Positions 1 through 4,756 of a DNA stretch of 5,829 nucleotides are shown in pieces. A program made the position numbers and the translations under genes. The first letter of the stretch is position 1, and each line of letters opens with the position of its first letter. The notes below the pieces were generated by a model, which was given only the letters and a program-made list of their open reading frames with translations, did no database searches and was not told where the DNA came from. This stretch comes from Bacteroidales bacterium UBA5235 (GTDB lineage: Bacteria > Bacteroidota > Bacteroidia > Bacteroidales > VadinHA17): the NCBI GenBank assembly GCA_002409145.1, contig DHUL01000067.1:26551-32379 (forward strand), given 5' to 3'.

Positions 1-443
1 GCAGATTTATAGTTGATTGTCAGCCATTCAGGAATGCCATGGACAAGATTGGTAAAATAACCACTCCATGAAAACGCGATATAAATGTTACCAATAGAGT
101 ATTCCATTATCAGGGCCCACCCGATGATCCAGGCGAATAACTCCCCGAAACTTATATAAGCATATGTATAGGCACTGCCGGCAACCGGTACCCTGGATGC
201 AAAATCAGCATAACACATTGCCGTAAAACCGCAAGCAACAGCACAGATCCCATATAGCAAAATCACAGCCGGTCCGCCGGTAAAACAGGCATTCCCTATG
301 GCGCTGAAGATGCCGCCACCAATGATGGCAGCAATACCGAAAAAGGTGAGATCCTTTACAGACAGCACACGTCTCAGACTGGAGCTTCTGCCTTCAGCAT
401 CAACGCTTGAAACCGGCTTTTTCCTGTGAAGAGAATTTGACAT
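1..443 (-). CDS. APC-superfamily amino-acid permease, N-terminal part (runs off left edge)
   Basis: Reading leftward from the ATG at 443 gives 147 uninterrupted residues to the window edge. The first ~28 residues are a polar, basic cytoplasmic tail. TM1 follows (about 31-53) with the unwound glycine stretch IGGGIF at 41-46, where APC transporters bind the substrate alpha-amino and carboxyl groups. TM2 is about 57-79, and the loop YADFASRVPVAGSAYTYAY (78-96) precedes TM3 with FGELFAWIIGW (99-109) and LIMEY (111-115). These are family hallmarks of cationic/neutral amino-acid transporters of the CAT-like APC group, inner-membrane secondary carriers usually of 12-14 helices; only about the first quarter is visible. 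The canonical motif is more often GTGIF and AEFA, so GGGIF and ADFA are mild variants. Substrate cannot be assigned. The gene is divergent from the hydrolase at 547 and has an exact TAnnTTTG promoter element 17 bp before the ATG. No Shine-Dalgarno is evident. Family call is firm; specificity is unknown. Confidence 0.93.
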   Translation of the reverse strand, partial: MSNSLHRKKPVSSVDAEGRSSSLRRVLSVKDLTFFGIAAIIGGGIFSAIGNACFTGGPAVILLYGICAVACGFTAMCYADFASRVPVAGSAYTYAYISFGELFAWIIGWALIMEYSIGNIYIAFSWSGYFTNLVHGIPEWLTINYKS

Positions 444-459
444 CTTAAGATGGCAGAAA

Positions 460-467
460 CAAATATA
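460..467 (-). promoter_or_regulatory. Bacteroidota -7 promoter element (TATATTTG) for the permease
   Basis: On the minus strand this octamer is TATATTTG, an exact match to the Bacteroidota sigma-ABfr -7 consensus TAnnTTTG. It ends 16 bases before the permease ATG, so transcription would start about 10 bases ahead of the start codon. No clear TTTG -33 box lies at the expected 19-20 bp upstream, which lowers confidence. Confidence 0.5.
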
Positions 468-525
468 ATGAAATAAAATACCCGATGAATAATGGGAAGA
501 CTCAATAATATGTGGGTAAATTTAC

Positions 526-544
526 TTCCGGAATTTATCCGGAG
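526..544. repeat. Paired TCCGG element, hairpin-capable, ahead of the hydrolase gene
   Basis: The sequence reads TTCCGGAA, then TTTA, then TCCGGAG. TTCCGGAA is a perfect 8-bp palindrome. In RNA, TCCGG (527-531) can pair with CCGGA (539-543) around a 7-base loop. The GGAG at 541-544 is the only plausible Shine-Dalgarno for the ATG at 547 and lies in the 3' arm. An almost identical element occurs at 4579-4596 with a 3-base spacer. The role is unknown: protein-binding site, leader structure or chance are all possible. Confidence 0.4.
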
Positions 545-546
545 AA

Positions 547-2364
547 ATGAAAAGAATGTCACCTTCCTGGAAATCACCCGGATATTTATTCAGGGCTGCT
601 GCTGTTTTACTCCTTGTCTGCGTTCATGCGGCACTGGAAGCCCAGTTGCTGTCCGGTTTCAGGGCAGACGGGTTGCTTAATGAGCAGCAAATGATCATTG
701 AAGACTCACCTCAGGGAACAAGAATACTGATTAATGCTCCGCTGAATGGCTTCGGTAAGAATGACCGCGTTTTGCTTATCCTCTATGCCCTTCCCAACGG
801 TATCACTATTGAACAAACTATCGGAAAGAAGCTGAGGGAGGGCGATGACTGGCACTATGGCATCCAGCATATCGGGGCTCAGACAAGATTCCTGAGAAGA
901 GTGATAACTGACAGAACCGTGGTTGTGGTGTATCTTGAGAATGAACAAAGGAGCTGGCCTGCATGGAGCTCCAATACCCCGGGCCACAATGTGATTATCA
1001 AAATGATGATTGATGAGATCACCTCTCTGTTCGAACCCTGGAATCCTGAGCTGGTTCTGAACGGTCACAGTGGCGGCGGGCGGTTCATATTCAACTATAT
1101 TGACGCCCATGAACAGATCCCGGGCAGTGTTGTCCGTATTGCCTTCCTCGACAGCAATTACGGATGGGAGAATGACCGTTACGGACCGAAGATCATCAGC
1201 TGGCTCCGGTCGGGGGAAAGCAGGTATCTATGCACACTGGCCTATAATGACAGCGTGGTTATCTACAACGGCAAACCACTGGTGTCACCTGAAGGAGGCA
1301 CCTGGTTCCGGACCAGGAAGATGAAGGATTACCTCTCTGCATCATTCAAGCTGAAGAAGTGCGAGCGGGATTCACTGACCTGGTATCTGTCACGTGACCG
1401 GAGGATCGAATTCATCCTCAAGCCGAATCCGGAAGAGAAGATCTTTCATACTCAGCAGGTAGAGTATAACGGGTTTATCCACAGTTTGCTGAGTGGAACA
1501 AGGCATGAACAGCGCGGGTACAGTTATTTTGGCAGACGGGCTTACCCGGATCTGATATCTGATTCTGTCCCCATGCCTGTCCGGAGGCTGAATATTCCGC
1601 CACGTGATCCGTCAGCTGAGACGGGCTCGGACTTCATGAAGCGAATCAGGGACCTTTCGCGGGAGGAACGGGAGGAGGAGATATATCGGGCAGCTGCTTT
1701 CGGAAATATGCCGGATTTTCTGCGCACAACCGTCACCCTGAAGGGTGTCTTCAGTGATCTCAATGGCACACCGCATACACTTGAATATGAGGTAATGCCT
1801 GATTACCTGGCCATTGGGAGTAATGAGGATTTCTGCCGAATCCCGATGAATCCGCGGACAGCACAGCGGCTGGCTGACCTGTTTGGGGCTTCCTTGCTGA
1901 CTGCAAAACTGAGTGACCATATATGGTCGGCTGCTGATCTGAAGCTTGAGCCGTTTTTCTACAAGCCTGTCGGTAATGCCAATGAGCTTGTGGGGAAGTT
2001 TGTTGAACACAATACACAGATTGAAAGGCAGCTGGCTGAAGCCGGCGGGAAGCATGGTCAGCTTGTTGCAGGGATAAAGAAGGATGTGATTATTTCGTCA
2101 AGCATTGCAGAGCATCCTGACAAGGTGGTGATATACGGCTGGCATAAACCTGATGGTAATCCGATACAGCCTGTTTACAGCAGCCATATCTGGTGGTATG
2201 TCGATTACAGTCATGGCATAAGGTTCATGAACGCCCAGGTGCTGGTTGACGGCAGACCAGTTAAAGTCTCTGATTTGCTGAATGATCCGGTTCTATTCAG
2301 GATTGTCACAGATGAAGAGATCCCCCTTGCAAGGGCCTTTTATCCTTTAGACATTGGTTTGTAA
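547..2364 (+). CDS. Exported alpha/beta-hydrolase fused to a C-terminal domain of unknown function
   Basis: This is a 605-residue protein. Residues 1-33 form a signal peptide: basic start, hydrophobic core AAAVLLLVCVHAA and a likely cut near A32/Q33, so it is probably periplasmic or secreted. Residues ~55-320 look like an alpha/beta-hydrolase: strand VVVVYL (125-130), then LNGHSGGGRF with the GxSxG nucleophile elbow and Ser175. Strand VRIAFLDSNYG (196-206) follows, then LAYND with D235 in the usual acid position (D202 is the alternative), and NGFIHSLLSG with H312 as candidate catalytic His. A charged linker (about 360-380) leads to a second domain (~385-590) with PDYLAIGS (418-425), RIPMNP (431-436), AGIKKDV (508-514), IYGWH (529-533) and VDYSHGIR (552-559). 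I recall similar stand-alone proteins of unknown function with this signature, but cannot name a family. Start at ATG 547 is chosen for the GGAG just upstream; the in-frame ATG at 556 is possible. Hydrolase substrate (ester, amide or peptide) is not determinable. Confidence 0.85.
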   Translation: MKRMSPSWKSPGYLFRAAAVLLLVCVHAALEAQLLSGFRADGLLNEQQMIIEDSPQGTRILINAPLNGFGKNDRVLLILYALPNGITIEQTIGKKLREGDDWHYGIQHIGAQTRFLRRVITDRTVVVVYLENEQRSWPAWSSNTPGHNVIIKMMIDEITSLFEPWNPELVLNGHSGGGRFIFNYIDAHEQIPGSVVRIAFLDSNYGWENDRYGPKIISWLRSGESRYLCTLAYNDSVVIYNGKPLVSPEGGTWFRTRKMKDYLSASFKLKKCERDSLTWYLSRDRRIEFILKPNPEEKIFHTQQVEYNGFIHSLLSGTRHEQRGYSYFGRRAYPDLISDSVPMPVRRLNIPPRDPSAETGSDFMKRIRDLSREEREEEIYRAAAFGNMPDFLRTTVTLKGVFSDLNGTPHTLEYEVMPDYLAIGSNEDFCRIPMNPRTAQRLADLFGASLLTAKLSDHIWSAADLKLEPFFYKPVGNANELVGKFVEHNTQIERQLAEAGGKHGQLVAGIKKDVIISSSIAEHPDKVVIYGWHKPDGNPIQPVYSSHIWWYVDYSHGIRFMNAQVLVDGRPVKVSDLLNDPVLFRIVTDEEIPLARAFYPLDIGL

Positions 2365-2366
2365 TA

Positions 2367-2374
2367 TATATTTG
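2367..2374 (+). promoter_or_regulatory. Bacteroidota -7 promoter element (TATATTTG) for the small membrane protein
   Basis: An exact TAnnTTTG match begins two bases after the hydrolase stop codon. A TTTA at 2346-2349, 17 bp upstream and inside the hydrolase coding end, is a partial -33 box. Transcription would start near 2381, leaving a leader of about 39 bases before the ATG at 2420. This suggests the small gene can be transcribed independently of the hydrolase. Confidence 0.5.
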
Positions 2375-2419
2375 GTACTTTGGCTAATCTTTGAAGTTTA
2401 ATCCTAAAATCTGAAAGAG

Positions 2420-2668
2420 ATGGAAATACTCGTTTCTCTTCTAATCGGAGCTGCAGCCGGCTGGCTTGGCAGTGTACTTTACAAGGGCAGCGGTCTGGGT
2501 CTGCTGGGTAACATCATCGTGGGCATCATTGGCGGCCCGGTGGGTTACTGGTTCCTTGGCAAGATTGGTATTACTCTGGGTGGCGGCTGGCTGGGTGCAA
2601 TTCTGACTGGTGCCATCGGTGCAATAGTTATCCTGTTCCTTTTAAATCTTGTTATCAGGAAGAAATAA
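2420..2668 (+). CDS. GlsB/YeaQ/YmgE-family small stress-response membrane protein
   Basis: This is an 82-residue, very Gly/Ile/Leu-rich protein with three predicted helices: about 2-20 (ILVSLLIGAAAGWLGSVL), 27-47 and 56-79. It ends with a basic tail RKK. The pattern G-AAGW-(x)4-L-YKGSGLG, followed by NIIVGIIGGPVGYWFLG (31-47), is the signature of the transglycosylase-associated (Transgly_assoc) family, whose usual length of about 80-85 residues it matches. Despite the domain name, no enzymatic activity is established for such proteins; E. coli relatives are stress-induced inner-membrane proteins. The Gly-x(3)-Gly spacing suggests tightly packed helices. The start ATG is preceded by GAAAGAG, a modest purine-rich ribosome site 2-8 bases upstream. 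It lies 55 bp after the hydrolase with its own promoter candidate, so a functional link to the hydrolase is not implied. Confidence 0.92.
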   Translation: MEILVSLLIGAAAGWLGSVLYKGSGLGLLGNIIVGIIGGPVGYWFLGKIGITLGGGWLGAILTGAIGAIVILFLLNLVIRKK

Positions 2669-2698
2669 AGAGTCAGTTTCTTAACTTCTAATCATGCA

Positions 2699-2730
2699 GG
2701 CAGATTGTTTTATTCATCTGTCCGCCTTTT
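2699..2730 (+). terminator. Possible weak terminator after the small membrane protein
   Basis: GGCAGAT (2699-2705) can pair with ATCTGTC (2716-2722): seven base pairs including one G-U, around a 10-base loop. A short T-rich tract follows (CCGCCTTTTGTTTTC). It sits between two convergent genes, where a terminator is expected. The stem is short and the T run is offset and interrupted, so this is tentative. On the minus strand no T run follows the stem. Confidence 0.33.
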
Positions 2731-2763
2731 GTTTTCAGATATTTTCAGTAACCTCTGCAAGGT

Positions 2764-4428
2764 TTATTTGGTTACCATTTGGTATCCCGGTCCCCTCACA
2801 ACTCTACCTGGGGTGGCGCCGGTGTGTTCTCCGTCACGCAGCACCTGCACGCCATTCACAAAGACATGAGACATGCCTGTTGAGAGCTGATGCGGATCCT
2901 CAAAGGTTGAATGATCCTCTATCTTCGCAGGGTCAAATACGACCACATCTGCAAAGTAACCCTCCTTCAGCGCTCCACGCCTCTCAATCTTCATGGTGGC
3001 AGCGGGAAGCGATGTAAGCCTGCGAACAGCCTCTTCCAGGGTGATGACCTGCTCATCACGCACATATTTACCAAGGAGGCGTGCAAAGTTGCCATAAGCC
3101 CGGGGGTGAGTAGCTGACTTCAGGAAAACGCCTTCAGGTACCATTGACTTGCCGTCGGAGCCGAACATCATCCAGGGCTGTGCAATCTGCTTCCGCAGGT
3201 TATCTTCAGACATTGAGAAGAAAACAGCGGAGATATTGCTGTTGTCATCAATTACCAGGTCCATTACGGTCTCCTCAGGAGACTTCCCTCTTTTAGCTGC
3301 AATCTGAGCAAGCGTCATTCCCTGCAGGTACTTTAATGAATCGGTCTGGAAGCCGATCAACAACACCTTCTCAGGGGTGCCCTGCTTCCTGATGATTGTT
3401 TTAATGATTTCAGCGCCAACCACCTTCCTTACAGCCGGTTCTTTCAGCCTGGCCACCCATTTTTCAAATCCACCCTCCTGCACCCACTCCGGCATGAGGA
3501 TTCCAAGTCCTGTGGAGCTGGCAGGGTAGTTGTACATGTCAGCGGTGATGCTGAGCCCTGCTGCCCTTGCTGAATCTATTTTTGCAATTGCCTGGTCAAG
3601 TTTATGCCAGTTTGTCCGGCCGACCTGTTTAAGATGATAGATTTCGGACCTGATGCCGGTGGAGGCAGGTATCTTCAGGAAGTCGTCAATTGCCTCCAGG
3701 AATGTTTCATCCTCGTTCCGTATATGGGAGATATACATACCGTCATATTCTTTTGCCACACGGCACAGTTCTGCGAGTTCTTCCGTTGAGGCAAAGCTGG
3801 CAGGGATATATTCCAGCGCCGAGCTGACACCTATTGCCCCCTCCTCCATTGCCTGCCTGACAAGGAGCTTCATCGAATCCATCTCTTCCGCAGTGGGCGG
3901 GCGATTGTCATAACCTACGGTATGGATCCTGACGGTTGATGTGCCCACAAAAGAGGCGATGTTGGTTGATACACCCTTCTTCTCCAGGTACTCGAGGTAT
4001 TCACCAAGGGTAGTCCATTCGATTTCATATTTTATGTCACCACCGGATGCCTGTATCTCCTTTTTCATGCTTTCGCTCCAGGGGCCCCATGAGTCACCCT
4101 CACCGAGCACCTCAAGCGTGACCCCCTGCACTATGTCACCCATTGACCTCCCGTCCTCAATCAGTGACTCCACTGCCCAGCTGAGCATGTTTATAAACCC
4201 TGGAGCAACGGTCATCCCGGATGCATCTATTTCGGTTTCGCCCCTGGCTTTACGCAGGTCACCAATCGCTGCAATGGTGTCAGACATAATACCAATATCT
4301 CCCTTATAAGCAGGGGAGCCTGATCCGTCAGCAATATTTCCGTTCCTGATAAGTACATCATACGTTTCATTGGTGGTGCAGCCAAAAAATATCAACATTA
4401 CAGGTATACAAGCCTTGAATATTTTCAT
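2764..4428 (-). CDS. D-aminoacylase-like amidohydrolase lipoprotein with altered metal-ligand set
   Basis: Starting at the ATG at 4428 gives 554 residues; an in-frame TTG at 4437 would add three but is less likely. Residues 1-17 form a lipoprotein signal (MKIFKACIPVMLIFFG then Cys17), so the protein is membrane-anchored outside the cytoplasm. The fold starts with YDVLIRNGNIADGSG (23-37) and ends with a composite-domain return (GYFADVVVFDP, 490-500; VFVNG, 522-526), as in N-acyl-D-amino-acid deacylases of the amidohydrolase superfamily. Family motifs present are YISHIRNE (232-239, His235), IYHLK (263-267, His265), TADMYNYPASSTG (295-307) and MFGSDG (421-426, Asp425). The normal GFIDxHxH is GFINMLSW (77-84), with Leu82 and Trp84 replacing both His, and the GNCG ligand Cys is replaced in GEGDS (109-113). 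From memory such GFINMLSW variants recur in environmental bacteria. The substrate is therefore uncertain. It is convergent with the small membrane protein and divergent from the SusC gene. Confidence 0.9.
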   Translation of the reverse strand: MKIFKACIPVMLIFFGCTTNETYDVLIRNGNIADGSGSPAYKGDIGIMSDTIAAIGDLRKARGETEIDASGMTVAPGFINMLSWAVESLIEDGRSMGDIVQGVTLEVLGEGDSWGPWSESMKKEIQASGGDIKYEIEWTTLGEYLEYLEKKGVSTNIASFVGTSTVRIHTVGYDNRPPTAEEMDSMKLLVRQAMEEGAIGVSSALEYIPASFASTEELAELCRVAKEYDGMYISHIRNEDETFLEAIDDFLKIPASTGIRSEIYHLKQVGRTNWHKLDQAIAKIDSARAAGLSITADMYNYPASSTGLGILMPEWVQEGGFEKWVARLKEPAVRKVVGAEIIKTIIRKQGTPEKVLLIGFQTDSLKYLQGMTLAQIAAKRGKSPEETVMDLVIDDNSNISAVFFSMSEDNLRKQIAQPWMMFGSDGKSMVPEGVFLKSATHPRAYGNFARLLGKYVRDEQVITLEEAVRRLTSLPAATMKIERRGALKEGYFADVVVFDPAKIEDHSTFEDPHQLSTGMSHVFVNGVQVLRDGEHTGATPGRVVRGPGYQMVTK

Positions 4429-4440
4429 GATGAACAAAGA

Positions 4441-4461
4441 TTTGAGTGAAATTTACTCAAA
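4441..4461. promoter_or_regulatory. 21-bp palindrome, candidate operator at the deacylase promoter
   Basis: TTTGAGT and ACTCAAA form perfect 7-bp arms around the central GAAATTT, which is itself self-complementary apart from one G/T pair. Ten base-pair steps out from the centre at 4451 therefore agree, with one mismatch. It begins 13 bases upstream of the deacylase ATG and covers the best -7-like element for that gene, so a dimeric repressor or activator site is plausible. No regulator gene is visible nearby. Confidence 0.5.
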
Positions 4462-4475
4462 AGTGGTAAAAACAA
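4448..4475 (-). promoter_or_regulatory. Candidate promoter of the deacylase-like gene
   Basis: On the minus strand, TTG (4475-4473), a 17-bp spacer, and TAAATTTC (4455-4448) approximate the TTG / TAnnTTTG Bacteroidota promoter, with one mismatch in the -7 box and a spacer slightly shorter than the usual 19-20. The leader would be about a dozen bases. AATCTTTG just downstream is an alternative one-mismatch -7 element, but it lies too close to the ATG. Confidence 0.3.
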
Positions 4476-4564
4476 TATGATTCCGGTAACTATTTTCATC
4501 TGCTCCGGACTAAATATTTACTCCAAATTAAAATATGTATGACATAAAATTACCGGGATGGTGT

Positions 4565-4596
4565 TTTTCCGGCATGTTTTCCGGAAAATTCCGGAG
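4565..4596. repeat. TTTTCCGG direct/inverted repeats and second paired TCCGG element
   Basis: TTTTCCGG occurs at 4565-4572 and again at 4577-4584, followed by AATTCCGG at 4587-4594. TTTTCCGGAAAA (4577-4588) is a perfect 12-bp palindrome. The first copy can also pair with CCGGAAAA (4581-4588) to give an 8-bp stem with an 8-base loop. The stretch TTCCGGAA, AAT, TCCGGAG (4579-4596) matches the element at 526-544. No T tract follows on either strand, so it is not a standard terminator. Confidence 0.5.
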
Positions 4597-4683
4597 ATTT
4601 CTTAAAAGTTTATTTAATCTGAATTTCAGTACAATAAGGAGTTGCCTCAACCTCAGTGATAGAAAACAGTAAGATGTAATACG

Positions 4684-4706
4684 AATTTTTTTTATTTGAA
4701 AAAATT
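4684..4706. repeat. A:T-only inverted repeat in the SusC upstream region
   Basis: AATTTTTT (4684-4691) and AAAAAATT (4699-4706) are perfect complements around the 7-base loop TTATTTG. The stem is entirely A:T, so it is thermally weak. It may simply reflect an AT-rich promoter, or act as an UP-like or bent-DNA element. It overlaps the best -7 candidate of the SusC gene. Confidence 0.35.
4691..4698 (+). promoter_or_regulatory. Near-consensus -7 element upstream of the SusC gene
   Basis: TTTATTTG matches TAnnTTTG at all but one fixed position and lies 58 bases before the ATG at 4757, giving a leader of roughly 50 bases. No TTTG -33 box is seen at the right distance, so the call is tentative. 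Confidence 0.27.
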
Positions 4707-4756
4707 TTCTCTGTAACTTGTGAGTGTGAACCTTAATAAACTAACGCTCTTTTTAC

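Larger units (their letters stand above)
4429..4756. other. AT-rich divergent intergenic region between deacylase-like and SusC genes
   Basis: These 328 bases carry no convincing gene. They hold, in order, a 21-bp palindrome over the likely deacylase promoter (4441-4461), six CCGG tetramers between 4483 and 4594, an 8-bp perfect-stem hairpin (4565-4588), and an A:T inverted repeat (4684-4706). A near-consensus -7 element for the SusC gene lies inside that A:T repeat. This is longer than a simple divergent promoter needs and may include a regulated leader for the SusC mRNA. Confidence 0.7.

Noticed and set aside
517..524. TAAATTTA considered as a -7 promoter element for the hydrolase gene.
   Set aside because: It has one mismatch to TAnnTTTG, and no TTTG lies at the -33 distance. 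In an AT-rich spacer such a match is expected by chance, so it was not listed.
706..1110. A 134-codon minus-strand ORF, and other long antisense ORFs inside the hydrolase and deacylase-like genes (such as 1612-2055 and 3941-4309).
   Set aside because: They lie wholly within well-supported genes, show low-complexity or Cys/Pro/Ser-rich translations without domain-like patterns, and lack promoters. They are frame shadows.
2750..2764. A 5-bp inverted repeat AACCT/AGGTT at the end of the deacylase-like gene, considered as its terminator.
   Set aside because: The stem is short, touches the stop codon, and is followed on the minus strand by ACTGAAAATATC rather than a T run.
2694..3017. A 107-codon plus-strand ORF downstream of the small membrane protein.
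   Set aside because: Most of it is antisense to the C-terminal end of the deacylase-like gene and its translation has no recognisable pattern.
2764..4437. A longer start for the deacylase-like gene at the TTG at 4437.
   Set aside because: The ATG three codons downstream gives a standard lipoprotein signal peptide beginning MKIFK. The TTG start would put extra hydrophobic residues ahead of the basic residues and lacks a ribosome site.
4565..4588. The TTTTCCGG/CCGGAAAA hairpin considered as an intrinsic terminator.
   Set aside because: No T tract follows on either strand, and it lies between divergent genes where no transcript needs to end.
4535..4672. A 45-codon plus-strand ORF in the SusC upstream region, beginning MYDIKLPGW and containing FSGMFSGKF.
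   Set aside because: It has no ribosome site or promoter at the right place, overlaps the CCGG repeats (which produce its FSG repeat), and resembles no family I recognise. A chance ORF in spacer DNA is the simpler reading.
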